From: Mesorhizobium sp.
Lineage (GTDB): Bacteria; Pseudomonadota; Alphaproteobacteria; Rhizobiales; Rhizobiaceae
Direction of reading: 5' to 3'
NCBI RefSeq assembly: GCF_004963255.1
Contig: NZ_SUGA01000024.1
Coordinates: forward strand, 29,445 to 93,444
DNA length: 64,000 bases
This document shows positions 40,747-50,341 of this stretch, in pieces. The notes below the pieces were generated by a model. The model did not search any database and was not told the origin of the DNA. It worked only from the letters and a program-made list of their open reading frames with translations. Numbering within the stretch: the first letter of the stretch is position 1; the number at the start of each line of letters is the position of its first letter. The translations under genes were made by a program, and so were the position numbers.

Positions 40747-42056
40747 TGGCGCGACGGCCGGTTCACCCGCCGCTGAACGTTTTCCTGAACGGGCGCCTGG
40801 TTGGTGTGCTGCGCAGGGAATCGACTGGCGCAATAGACTTCCGGTACGCTGGGGAATGGCTTCAATGGCGCGGCACCTTCCCGGTCTCGCTCTCGCTTCC
40901 CTTGCGCGAGGACCGCTATATCGGCGCGCCTGTGATCAACGTCTTCGATAATCTGCTTCCTGACAACGACGCCATCCGCAAACGCGTTGCCGAACGCGTC
41001 GGCGCGCAAGGCACCGACGCCTACAGCATGCTCGCCGCCCTCGGCCACGACTGCGTCGGCGCGCTGCAGTTCCTTCCCGATGGCGTCGATCCGGGCACTC
41101 CTGGCAGCAGCGAGGGTAAGCTCGTTAGCAAAAGGGACGTCGCTGGAATAATCGAAAACCTTACCGCCGCTCCTCTCGGCGTCGGGGAGGACGAGGATTT
41201 CCGCATTTCGATCGCCGGCGCCCAGGAAAAGACGGCGCTCTTGCGCAAGGAGGGGCGCTGGTTCAAGCCGATTGGCACGGCGGCGACCACCCATATCCTG
41301 AAACCACAGATCGGCCGGTTGCCCAACGGCGTCGACCTCTCTAACAGCGTCGAGAACGAATATCTGTGCCTCAAGCTCCTCGAGGCGTTCGGCGTTCCTG
41401 CAGCCCGGGCAGAAATTGCCGACTTCGGCGAGCGCCGCACGCTGATCGTCGAGCGATTCGACCGGCTCTGGGCCAGGGACGGTCGCCTGCTTCGCCTGCC
41501 GCAGGAAGATATCTGTCAAGCGCTGTCAGTGCCATCCACGCGCAAATATCAGTCCGAGGGCGGTCCTGGCGTGGTCGAGATTGTCGAGCTTCTGAAAGGC
41601 AGCGATACGCCGGAGGACGACATCGCTGTTTTCCTGCGCGCCTGCGTCGTATTCTGGCTGATCGGCGCGACTGATGGGCACGCCAAGAACTTCAGTATTT
41701 TTCTCGGGCCCGGCGGGCGATTTCGGATGACACCGGTCTATGACGTACTGACCGCGCAGCCCAGCCTTGATGCTCGACGGATCCCTCGCAAGAAATTCAA
41801 GCTGGCAATGTCAGTCGGCAAGAACCGGCATTATTCGGTGAACGAAATTGTGCCCCGTCACTTCATGCAGACTGCCGAGATGGCCGGCGTTGGGACGCCT
41901 GTGATGCGCAAACTTTTCGAAGACGTCGCCGCAAATGCCGAAAGCCAGTTCGAGATGGTAATCTCCTCATTGCAGCGCGGCTTTCCCGAAGAGATTGTCG
42001 AGTCGCTCAGGTTGGCCATAGGCAAGCGAGCGCCTTTGCTTGCCGTCGCGAATTGA
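40746..42056 (+). CDS. hipA: HipA-type serine/threonine kinase toxin
   Basis: A 436-residue kinase, full length for HipA. The N-subdomain (NVFLNGRLVGVLRRESTGAI, FDNLLPDNDAIRKRVAERVG) is followed by the autophosphorylation/P-loop segment ISIAGAQEKTALL (Ser about 155), the ATP-binding THILKP, the catalytic loop IGATDGHAKNFSIF (Asp about 310, Asn about 315) and the metal-binding MTPVYDVLTA (Asp about 333). HipA toxins phosphorylate glutamyl-tRNA synthetase in E. coli, stopping translation and causing persistence; the target of this one is not known. All key residues are intact. Confidence 0.9.
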   Translation: MARRPVHPPLNVFLNGRLVGVLRRESTGAIDFRYAGEWLQWRGTFPVSLSLPLREDRYIGAPVINVFDNLLPDNDAIRKRVAERVGAQGTDAYSMLAALGHDCVGALQFLPDGVDPGTPGSSEGKLVSKRDVAGIIENLTAAPLGVGEDEDFRISIAGAQEKTALLRKEGRWFKPIGTAATTHILKPQIGRLPNGVDLSNSVENEYLCLKLLEAFGVPAARAEIADFGERRTLIVERFDRLWARDGRLLRLPQEDICQALSVPSTRKYQSEGGPGVVEIVELLKGSDTPEDDIAVFLRACVVFWLIGATDGHAKNFSIFLGPGGRFRMTPVYDVLTAQPSLDARRIPRKKFKLAMSVGKNRHYSVNEIVPRHFMQTAEMAGVGTPVMRKLFEDVAANAESQFEMVISSLQRGFPEEIVESLRLAIGKRAPLLAVAN

Positions 42057-42515
42057 TCAAGGTGATAACCCTTTGTTTGTCGGCTTGATGTCCTCCGAAG
42101 CTCCAGCCGCATCCCAACGGCTCATAACCTGTCATCGAGCGGCTGCAGGGTCGGACGCGCGAGGTGGTGAATGTGATTTCGGCCACAATCGAGTGCGACG
42201 GGCAGCGGATAAGGCCATCTACCGCCACCAGAACTGGCCATCGTTGGCGGAGCTTGTCGCCCAGAGTCAGGTCGAGGCAGGTTTTTGGCGTCATCCGGGA
42301 CCATGGGAACGAGGCGTATGGATGAAACTTTCGCGGCGCCGGGAGGACGGGTCCATTGCAAAGATGTTGCGTTTTGTCATGCTGTTCACATACACGCAAC
42401 AAATCATCACAAAGCAGAAGGACATTTGCGTTGCTCCGCCTGGTCCGACAGGCCACTATAGAGATTCGTGGTGTTTTCCAGCTATGCAGATGCAGTGGGC
42501 AACCAGCCGTTGTTT
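42057..42515. other. Intergenic region
   Basis: About 460 nt between hipA and the nucleotidyltransferase-HEPN gene. Overlapping frames on both strands are open for up to 150 codons, but their composition is irregular and neither shows a ribosome site or family motif, so none is accepted. Confidence 0.4.
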
Positions 42516-43439
42516 ATGAAATCCAGCATCGATCATCTGCCGCCGCCGAAGCAGCGTGAGCTGACCAGGACGGTGGAGGTGCTGCTTGAGGAATTCGACG
42601 ACGCGCTAAAGGGCGCAACGGCCGATTTCAAGAAGCGAGGCCGCATCCTGAAGATCATCCTCTTCGGGTCCTATGCCCGCGGTGGCTGGGTCGACGAGCC
42701 GCATACCAAAAAGGGATACCGTTCCGATTTCGATCTCCTGGTGGTGGTAAACAACCGCAAACTCACCGATTTCGCCAGTTATTGGCAGGCTGCAGCCGAC
42801 CGATTGATGCGGGAGATCGAGACTCCTGTAAGCTTCATCGTTCACTCACGCCGCGAGGTGAACACCGCGCTGCGCGAAGGTCAATATTTCTTCGTGGATA
42901 TCCGTCGCGATGGGATTCTTCTCTATGAGCTTGACGATGAGCCGCTGACAAACCCCATACCTGTTAAGCCGGCCGACGCCCTTCGGGTTGCAACCGAATA
43001 TCTGGAGGACCGTTTGCCTCACGCAAGGAAGTTCGCGAAGGGTGCTACTTTCTATCTGGGCGAAAAGGACTACAAGGAGAGCGCATTCCTACTTCATCAA
43101 TCAATCGAGCAAGCCTACGGAGCTTTGTTGCTGGTGCTGACGAACTACAGCCCTGCGTCTCACAACATAAAATTTCTCCGTAGCCTTGCCGAGGATCAGG
43201 CCCAAGAACTGGCAGAAGTATGGCCGCGCGATCAACAACGCTTTGTGGCGTGGTTCAACATTCTCAATGAAGCTTATGTTAAAGCGCGCTATTCGCGGCA
43301 CTTCGAGATCACGGACGAAGCCCTTCAGTGGCTTGCAGAGCGCGTCTCCGACCTCATTGATCGAGTTGAAGCAATCTGCCGCGCGTGGCTTGAAAATTTG
43401 AAAAACGACGCGGGCAGCGCGGCCCGGCGCGCCGGTTGA
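42516..43439 (+). CDS. Nucleotidyltransferase-HEPN fusion protein
   Basis: A 307-residue fusion of the two halves of the MNT-HEPN toxin-antitoxin type. Residues about 15-115 form a minimal nucleotidyltransferase with the motif GSYARG (51-56) and metal Asp pair SDFDLLVVV (Asp 71 and 73). Residues about 155-295 form a HEPN domain (ARKFAKGATFYLGEKDYKES, AFLLHQSIEQAYGALLLVL, and AYVKARYSRHFEITDEAL containing R-Y-S-R-H, a possible HEPN active site). In two-gene systems the nucleotidyltransferase modifies and silences the HEPN RNase. Having both in one chain suggests self-control. The ATG at 42516 follows weak upstream starts in frame. Lies within the defence island. Confidence 0.85.
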   Translation: MKSSIDHLPPPKQRELTRTVEVLLEEFDDALKGATADFKKRGRILKIILFGSYARGGWVDEPHTKKGYRSDFDLLVVVNNRKLTDFASYWQAAADRLMREIETPVSFIVHSRREVNTALREGQYFFVDIRRDGILLYELDDEPLTNPIPVKPADALRVATEYLEDRLPHARKFAKGATFYLGEKDYKESAFLLHQSIEQAYGALLLVLTNYSPASHNIKFLRSLAEDQAQELAEVWPRDQQRFVAWFNILNEAYVKARYSRHFEITDEALQWLAERVSDLIDRVEAICRAWLENLKNDAGSAARRAG

Positions 43440-44033
43440 GAGCAAATTATAAGTTAGTTCCACACTGCCCTTTATGCGACTTTAAACGAACAAACGACGA
43501 ACTGAGCTACCGGCTTTGCTCATATCCAGCGAGTTCGCCGCCCGCGACAGCCTCGTCTCGACCACCCTTGGCTGAACGTCTGTCCGAGCTTGGCGATCGG
43601 CATTTTGCAATGCGTAAACAAGGCAAACGCATCAGGTGCCGCAACAACACTAGCAATCCCATCTAGCGTTACAATCTTGGACTTGAATCGCGAGTATGTT
43701 TGATCATAATTTGGAAATCGGGTCCAAACCGCGGCTCGATATTGCAAATCTGCGCCATTGAGCCCGAGTCGTGATCTTAAGCAATATCCAGCCGACGATA
43801 ACCTGGCCAGCAGGGCTCTGCGCTGAGGAAGCCGCTCCTGCGTTCGTCAACAACTTTGCCGCTAAACAGAACTGAACAGCTTTAGAAGCCGAGGCGCCGG
43901 CCGTTGCTGCAGCGGATTTTACTCCTTGACGGCAACATGTTCTCCATAAATCGAGAATCAGGCTATCTGAGTCACTTTACTTGGCGCCGATTGGCATCGA
44001 AATCGCCGGCAGAGATATGTGTAACGATTGAGT
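43440..44033. other. Intergenic region upstream of the giant gene
   Basis: Nearly 600 nt, less GC-rich than its surroundings in places. Frames such as 43520-43747 on the minus strand show no family features or ribosome site. The promoter of the 2,062-residue protein should lie here, but no clear boxes were resolved. Confidence 0.4.
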
Positions 44034-47000
44034 ATGGCTCGAAAGAAAGCGAAAGCCGAAAAGGGTCAGCCAAGCAGCGAGCTTCGGTCATTGCCGCCTG
44101 CGCCAAATCAGCGGCGTCTGCCCCTCCACGAGATGCACGACGAGGATTTCGAGGAGATCCTTGCGGACGTATCGGAAAAAGAACCGGGAATCATTCGCGC
44201 CGAGCTGAAGCGAACGTCGGGTGTGGAGCAATTCGGCGTGGATATTGAGGGCTTCTCGGATGACCAGAAACCAGTGCTGGTCATTTCGTGCAAGTGCTAT
44301 CGGCGCATCCAGCCCGCTAAACTAAAGGCGTGGAGCAACGACTTCCTCGACCACATCGGCGGGCATTGGAAGGAAAAGGGTGTCAAGCGGTTCGTCCTTG
44401 CCGTCTCGGTCGAACTCAATGATGACCGCCTCAACGCACAAATTGCGGTCGAAAGCGCTCGGTTCAAAGCGCTGGGCATTGGTTATGAGGTTTGGGGGCT
44501 GAAAAAGCTCACCGACAAGCTCAGGCCGATACCGCATGCGATCGCGAAGTTCTTCCACCCCGGCTGGCTGGAGGCGATCGGCGCAGCTACGACTCTGGCG
44601 GCAAGGGCGAACTTGCCAATTCCTAGCGGGTCAACGGCCAATTCCACCGCAACCGCGCAGGCGGCCCAGTCATTGAGCGGGGTCGCAGATGCGGTGCGGC
44701 AGCGCCTGGGTGATGCGATAGCAAACCAACTCGAAGATGCTCTTCAGCGGCTCCGCGAGGGCATCAACAAGCCGCTGCGTTCTCTGGTCGGTAGTCTGAA
44801 GGCTGACCGGCTGTCGTGGGACATGCTCTCACCGGACGTAAAGGCGAAGTTCCTTCGAGCGGAAGGGTCGCTGGCGATCCGGAACAATGATCTTGCGCTC
44901 GCAAAATCCTGTTATGGCGAGGCGGATGCCTATGCGCCCGCTTCCGACCGTACGCCCTCGGTGCTCATCGCGCGACTGGAGGCGGATGCTGCCTTCGCCC
45001 TGAAACTCGTTGACAACCCCGCTACCTCTTCTGAGGCTGGCGTCCGTGCCGGGCTCCTCCTTGAGCTCGAAAGGCCGGCCGAGGCTATTGCCGTTATCGA
45101 TGCTTGGCCAAACACCTCACCGACCGACGATGCCTACGAACCAGGGCGTCTTCGTTCGATCGCCCAGCTTTGGCACGACCGACCGACTGCCTTGGCGACC
45201 ATTTCCGCAGTGGAGCATTTGGCGCCGCGCCAGTTTGCGGTCCAGTGGGCAGCGGCGGTTGTTCGATTCAACTTCGCGCTCAGTGACAAGGTCGAGCCGA
45301 CACTGTCGACCTTTCCCAACCCGATCCCAGCGGGATTGGTGCGCGACACCCAGGACGCTCGCGATGCCCTCGATGGGGCCGAGCGCATCTTTGACATCCT
45401 GTCGCGCGCCGTCGACACGCCGGGGCAAGCTGCGGACCTTCAGGTCTGGCGGCTTGCGTGCCTGATCCTGAACCCAGCTCGCTTCACTGAGGCCGGGCGA
45501 TTCGCTGCAGTACTTCTTTCCGGGGACAATCCGCATCCGGGCGCGGTGGTCTGGGCAACTTCCGCCGGCTTGTCTTTCGATCAAGAGGGGGTCGTGCGGG
45601 CTTTGAATGCCCAACTAAAGAATGGGTGCGGCGACGCCTCGCATGCTGCCGCCATCGCTTACCTGATCTTTACGCGCGGAGCCAAGAGCCGCGCTATCTC
45701 CGCGCTGCAGAGGCACCGAAAGCTTTTCAGCGACGATGCTGACCTCAAGATTGTGGACTACTGGATTGGCTTGCTTACTGGGGAAGGCGGTGACAGCCAG
45801 ACGTTGCAATTCAACGAGGCGCTGAGCAAAATCAGAAGCGACGGGAACGCCGATGGCTTGCTGGTGATGCTCGATACGGGCGCCCTTGCGGCCGATATGC
45901 AGTTGGCGGCGTTCGAGACGTTGGCGCTCAACGGCAAGTGGTTCGAGGTCAATAAGCGCCGCGCTTCTCTTTTGGCTTTCGGAACTTCACATTCCTCGGA
46001 AATAGCGCTACGGGCAGCGTTTGCTCTCAATTTACACAGTGATGTCGTCGCACTGGCGAACGAACAAGCCAGCACATTCCACGAGTCGCGACTACCTACT
46101 GACCTGGGAGTTCTGGTAGCGAACTCGCGGCTATTGCTTGGAGATGCCAGCCTCGCACTGCGGGCGCTCGAAGAGATGCGAGCCGATAACAACAGCAACG
46201 AGCTGGCGTTTGAAGTTGCGTTGATGCGCCTGCGGATCGGCGACGTGACCGGCGCGGCAGCGGTCATTCGCGGCCGACAAGCCCCGGCCGAGAGTTCGGC
46301 TACGGCACTACTCAGGATCGCAGCCGAGCTCAAATACGAAGATCCAGAGTTGGCACGACGTCTGCTCGAGGGCATTTCCTTCGAACGTCTTAATCACAAA
46401 CTGCTTCCCGACGCACTCGCCCTCGTCAATCAGCTTGGTGTTCAGGCTGCGGCACGAGTCATCATGCCACGGCTGTTCGGACCCGATGCCGAGCCATCCG
46501 GCATCATCGTCATCAACAGCGTGGAAGAGGCGATCCGGTTTGCGCGCGACAATGCCGACCGTCGTGAGAGGGCCGATGCGAACCTGACGGAAAGATGGCT
46601 CAACAGTGAAATACCATTGCACCTAGTTTTCGACGGACGGCCAGCTGACTTGGCTTGGTTCTTTCACAAACCTTTCACAATACCACCGCGGTTGATGGAT
46701 GACGGCAAGCTCGAAGGCAAACCGTTCTTGCTGCGGAGCGGCAGCCGTGGTGCGAAAAGCGAGACCCCGAGGGATGTTTTGGTCCTCGACATCACGGCGC
46801 TGTTGTTGGGCAATGAGTTAGGCCTGTTGGAGCATCTCGAGCACTCCTGGGCTCGAATTTTGCTGCCCAACGAGACGCCCGAAATATTGCGGTCGATGGA
46901 GAACGAGCTCGACAGTCGGTTCGGGCAAGTGTCTGACGAAGCACGAGATGTTCGGAAGCGGCTCGAAGCCGGTGTTTTCGCCCGCGCCCCGACATCCGGC

Positions 47001-50000
47001 ACCGTTCGGCGCCTGATCATCGAACCCAGTGACGACACAGCACTGTTTGATGTTCCACTCGCAAGCTTACTTGCGCACTTGGTTGCCCGTGGCCTGGACC
47101 GCGGGCTCGCGGACAAAGCACTGGGCTCACTATCGCTGCCACCGGTCGAAACCGTGGCGCCCCAAACCTGTCCCCTAGAGCTCGTCGTGTCGCCGGGGGA
47201 CCTCGTCACGCTGCAACGCATTGGGCTTCTTGATCGGCTTGTGAAGGATGTCGCGTTGAGAGTCGATCCGCAAAGTAAGGATCGGTGGCTTGGAGGATTC
47301 GACGAGCATCTCGAGGGACGGGCACTGGCCGACAAGATCACAGAGCTGAGGCGGCTGGTGGCTCGCAAAGCCGATGCCGGCACTTGGCAGTTCCTCCCGG
47401 TCAATCATCGGGATCGTGACGACCTCAAGAACTCCGGAGTCAGTGCCCATCTGTTTCTCAGCGTCATCGGGGCGGCTGAAGGCGAGCCGTGCGATATCTG
47501 GGCCGAGGATCGGAGATTGTCGCTGGTCGGCAAGATCGGCAGCGCCACAATCATCGATGTAACGAATGTTCTCGATCGATTGTCCCAAAGGATTGGGGAG
47601 CCAGAGAGGGTTCATCTCACCAAACGGCTTCGAGAAACGGGCTACGGCTACGCGCTACCAAAGGCGGATGCCATCGTCGATGCGCTGCTGGCGGCGCCAA
47701 TGGACGGCCCCGGACTCGTTGACACCGATGAACTCAACGCCATTCGACGGGATTTCGCCGTCCAGTTCTCGAACGCGCGCCACCTCACCGACAATGCCGG
47801 CGGAGCAGCACCGGGTGAACCGGAACTGTTCTTCCTATCCCGCCTCCTAGGGCTAGCGGGAAAGGTGTTTGCCGCGTTGTGGAGCCGGAGCAGTGTTGGC
47901 GAGGCACGGCTCAATGCCGCTGCCCATTGGACCTCGCGCCATCTTCGTGTTGAGCAGGCAAAGTTCCTGCCCCGCGACAACCGGACCGTCGAAGGTCGGG
48001 AGGAGCTGTTGTTCCTCCAATATCTTTCGGTCGTTACCGCAATGTTCGACATTCGGGGCAATTCCCTCCGCCAGGCGCGGGAACGTCGCACCAGATTCCT
48101 TCAATGGGTGATGGGAATCATCGTCGAACCCGGGCTTGAGATCCATCCGAAGTTTCGGGAACGGCTGGTGGACTTCCTTGCCGGGGCGCTGGCTGGTCTC
48201 GGGAAGCTTGACGGCCGCCACCCTGATGTCACCCAGGAGATGCTCGTCGGCCTGATTCTCGACTATCTGAATGCGTTCCCCGATGACTGGCGGCGGGTCT
48301 TGCAGAGACACAAACTGCTAAACGGCCTGGTTGGATTGCGTGAAGTGGAGAGCATCGGTTTCGGCAAGAACTTCAGGTTCGAGGCAGAGCAATTCTATGT
48401 GGCAATCGCCGAAGCCTATGCAACTGGCAAGTCGACCCTGCCCATACTGAGTAGCAAACGCAGGGCCACCATCGCCATGATCCCAGACGCGGTGCCGGCA
48501 CCAGATCGACCGATGGCCTTCCTGTTCAAAAGTGGCAACAAGACCGCAACCGTCTCGGACGATCAACTCGAGCTCGAGTCCGGCGATGTCGAGCAGCGTC
48601 TGCGCGCCCTAAAGCGGCACCCATCCTGGTTTGATCTAACGGGCCCCGAATTCGACGCGGCCGCTCGGGAAATCGCTGAGATTCCCGATGCCAAAACACG
48701 GCGTGAGTTGCTGGAGCACGCCCGCTCTAGGGCCATGACCTGGCGCTTGCGCAGACTGCAGGAGCAAATCAGCAAGAACCGCAGCAGCGATAAGGAACTG
48801 CTCCTTCCCCCTCACCCGGATACCATCCGTCAGTTCTTGCGTCTGTCGTCGCCTTTCGACGTAACGGCTGACGGCTGGCTCCATCAACCATTCATCCAAT
48901 TGCGAGACGAAGTCGGTCCGCTCGGAGCCCTCGCACGCATCGGCAGCATTCCTTTTGAACTCGGCGCCAGCACCGAAGCCGCCATCGCCTCGGCGGTCGA
49001 CGAAATTGGTTTCGAGAAAGCGCTTGATCTGGCTGGTCCCACGCCGATGGTTCGCACAGCCTTATTCGCGACACTCTTCAGGTCGGGGCGGCAGGACCTC
49101 GATGTCAGCGGTCTCGTGAAGCCTTGGGAGGACTACGGGGTGTTGCATCAGGCCCTGCTCCGGCTTGCCTTCCGTAGCGCCGCTCGACGTCAAGAATGGC
49201 AACAGGTTCCGGAACCGGAACGCTCGGTATTGCTCTGGGTACACGCGAACGCCGTTCTGGAGATCCTAGAGAGCCAGGGCGCCGAGCCCAAGGAGTCGGC
49301 GCACATCATCGACGGCTTGCTCAAGCAGCGGTTCGATGATGTCTTTCACCGATCGCGATTGTTCGCCGGCCGCCTACAGGATCCTTTCGGCGGCACCTGG
49401 CGCGAGATCGCCGGCGTAGCCATTGCGCATGCCATCGGGGACATTGGGGGCGGCTTGAATGAAGCTCAGCGTAACGAGTTGCAGACCCTTCTAGCGAGGC
49501 AAGTTGGAAACAGCTGGCTTCCGCACCCCGAGCTCTGGCTCCCCAGTGGCGGATTCGAGCCGAAGAAGTGTTGGCTCAACCTGGATCCGGCGGTGCCGCT
49601 GGCTTCGGCTGGCGTGGTGGCATTGCCTCCTCCGTTGAATGAACGCTCGCCGCAAGCACTGGCCTTGTTGCTTATGCAGCAAATATCGGATGCCGATGCC
49701 AACGAGGGCGCAAATGGATATTGGCCTCTGCTTTGGATGCTGGGCGTGAACGATATCGATGCCGACGCCAGAGCACGGCTGCGTTCCCTGATCCCCGGCC
49801 CAGATAGTTTACCGGACTTCAATGCCGAAGATGGTAAGCTCTGGGGCGGAGCACTGCGTTACCGGGCCCAGCTTTTCGGCAAGGATAATGACCTTAATTC
49901 CTTCTGTGAGCTGCTGATTGCAGCAGCGACCCAGTCGCTGAACAACCACGCCAGTGAGCGCATCTCTGAGTTGTCACTGAAGACGCCGGTGGTTTCGACG

Positions 50001-50222
50001 TTCCTCCGCTTGACCGAAGCCATTTGGGAATTCTCTGCCGTCAGTTCGGATACGCTCAATGACTGTATGGCCCGCTTCGCCGAGCTTGTCACAGTGTTGG
50101 CGAACTCCTGGCCGTCAAGCCTGTTGGCCTGCCTGGCGTTGCTCGAGGTGGTTGCAGCGCAATTGGAGACAGAGCCCGCCGGGTCGCTTTGGGATGCGAT
50201 CAACCTCCTGCGAAGCCGATAG
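44034..50222 (+). CDS. Giant protein: Mrr-like nuclease, helical repeats, PIN-like domain
   Basis: A 2,062-residue single-frame protein. Residues about 35-175 resemble a PD-(D/E)xK restriction-type domain: EDFEEILADVSEKEP, a possible Glu at 57 (RAELKRTSG), GVDIEGF with D70, VLVISCKCYRR with K87, and later KRFVLAVSVELNDD. Residues about 200-890 are Ala/Leu-rich helical pairs like TPR repeats (LALAKSCYGEADAYAP, ALRLEEM-like segments). Residues about 912-1175 look like a PIN RNase: VLVLDITALLLG (D919), a mid Glu (NETPEIL) and IWAEDRRLSLV (D1159). The last 880 residues are helical and unrecognised. A TTG two codons upstream is an alternative start. Between MNT-HEPN and ietAS, it is a probable anti-phage or abortive-infection protein; function is inferred. 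Confidence 0.75.
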   Translation: MARKKAKAEKGQPSSELRSLPPAPNQRRLPLHEMHDEDFEEILADVSEKEPGIIRAELKRTSGVEQFGVDIEGFSDDQKPVLVISCKCYRRIQPAKLKAWSNDFLDHIGGHWKEKGVKRFVLAVSVELNDDRLNAQIAVESARFKALGIGYEVWGLKKLTDKLRPIPHAIAKFFHPGWLEAIGAATTLAARANLPIPSGSTANSTATAQAAQSLSGVADAVRQRLGDAIANQLEDALQRLREGINKPLRSLVGSLKADRLSWDMLSPDVKAKFLRAEGSLAIRNNDLALAKSCYGEADAYAPASDRTPSVLIARLEADAAFALKLVDNPATSSEAGVRAGLLLELERPAEAIAVIDAWPNTSPTDDAYEPGRLRSIAQLWHDRPTALATISAVEHLAPRQFAVQWAAAVVRFNFALSDKVEPTLSTFPNPIPAGLVRDTQDARDALDGAERIFDILSRAVDTPGQAADLQVWRLACLILNPARFTEAGRFAAVLLSGDNPHPGAVVWATSAGLSFDQEGVVRALNAQLKNGCGDASHAAAIAYLIFTRGAKSRAISALQRHRKLFSDDADLKIVDYWIGLLTGEGGDSQTLQFNEALSKIRSDGNADGLLVMLDTGALAADMQLAAFETLALNGKWFEVNKRRASLLAFGTSHSSEIALRAAFALNLHSDVVALANEQASTFHESRLPTDLGVLVANSRLLLGDASLALRALEEMRADNNSNELAFEVALMRLRIGDVTGAAAVIRGRQAPAESSATALLRIAAELKYEDPELARRLLEGISFERLNHKLLPDALALVNQLGVQAAARVIMPRLFGPDAEPSGIIVINSVEEAIRFARDNADRRERADANLTERWLNSEIPLHLVFDGRPADLAWFFHKPFTIPPRLMDDGKLEGKPFLLRSGSRGAKSETPRDVLVLDITALLLGNELGLLEHLEHSWARILLPNETPEILRSMENELDSRFGQVSDEARDVRKRLEAGVFARAPTSGTVRRLIIEPSDDTALFDVPLASLLAHLVARGLDRGLADKALGSLSLPPVETVAPQTCPLELVVSPGDLVTLQRIGLLDRLVKDVALRVDPQSKDRWLGGFDEHLEGRALADKITELRRLVARKADAGTWQFLPVNHRDRDDLKNSGVSAHLFLSVIGAAEGEPCDIWAEDRRLSLVGKIGSATIIDVTNVLDRLSQRIGEPERVHLTKRLRETGYGYALPKADAIVDALLAAPMDGPGLVDTDELNAIRRDFAVQFSNARHLTDNAGGAAPGEPELFFLSRLLGLAGKVFAALWSRSSVGEARLNAAAHWTSRHLRVEQAKFLPRDNRTVEGREELLFLQYLSVVTAMFDIRGNSLRQARERRTRFLQWVMGIIVEPGLEIHPKFRERLVDFLAGALAGLGKLDGRHPDVTQEMLVGLILDYLNAFPDDWRRVLQRHKLLNGLVGLREVESIGFGKNFRFEAEQFYVAIAEAYATGKSTLPILSSKRRATIAMIPDAVPAPDRPMAFLFKSGNKTATVSDDQLELESGDVEQRLRALKRHPSWFDLTGPEFDAAAREIAEIPDAKTRRELLEHARSRAMTWRLRRLQEQISKNRSSDKELLLPPHPDTIRQFLRLSSPFDVTADGWLHQPFIQLRDEVGPLGALARIGSIPFELGASTEAAIASAVDEIGFEKALDLAGPTPMVRTALFATLFRSGRQDLDVSGLVKPWEDYGVLHQALLRLAFRSAARRQEWQQVPEPERSVLLWVHANAVLEILESQGAEPKESAHIIDGLLKQRFDDVFHRSRLFAGRLQDPFGGTWREIAGVAIAHAIGDIGGGLNEAQRNELQTLLARQVGNSWLPHPELWLPSGGFEPKKCWLNLDPAVPLASAGVVALPPPLNERSPQALALLLMQQISDADANEGANGYWPLLWMLGVNDIDADARARLRSLIPGPDSLPDFNAEDGKLWGGALRYRAQLFGKDNDLNSFCELLIAAATQSLNNHASERISELSLKTPVVSTFLRLTEAIWEFSAVSSDTLNDCMARFAELVTVLANSWPSSLLACLALLEVVAAQLETEPAGSLWDAINLLRSR

Positions 50223-50255
50223 AGGCTTGCTTTCGCTCGGACAAGCCACCCTCCT

Positions 50256-50300
50256 AAACTAGACAATTGCGGTTCATCATCACGTCTGGCGTCTAGTTTT
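50256..50300. terminator. Inverted repeat between convergent genes
   Basis: AAACTAGAC (50256-50264) and GTCTAGTTT (50291-50299) form a perfect 9-bp stem with a 26-nt loop in the 119-nt gap between the giant gene and ietS. The plus-strand arm ends with four T residues. It may serve as a bidirectional terminator; the long loop makes this uncertain. Confidence 0.4.
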
Positions 50301-50341
50301 GGTCGGGTATCGGCCGGTAGGCGGTCTATCCCAATTCATTT

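Noticed and set aside
42007..42519. Overlapping frames of about 150 codons on both strands between hipA and the MNT-HEPN gene
   Set aside because: Irregular composition, overlap with hipA, no family signature on either strand.
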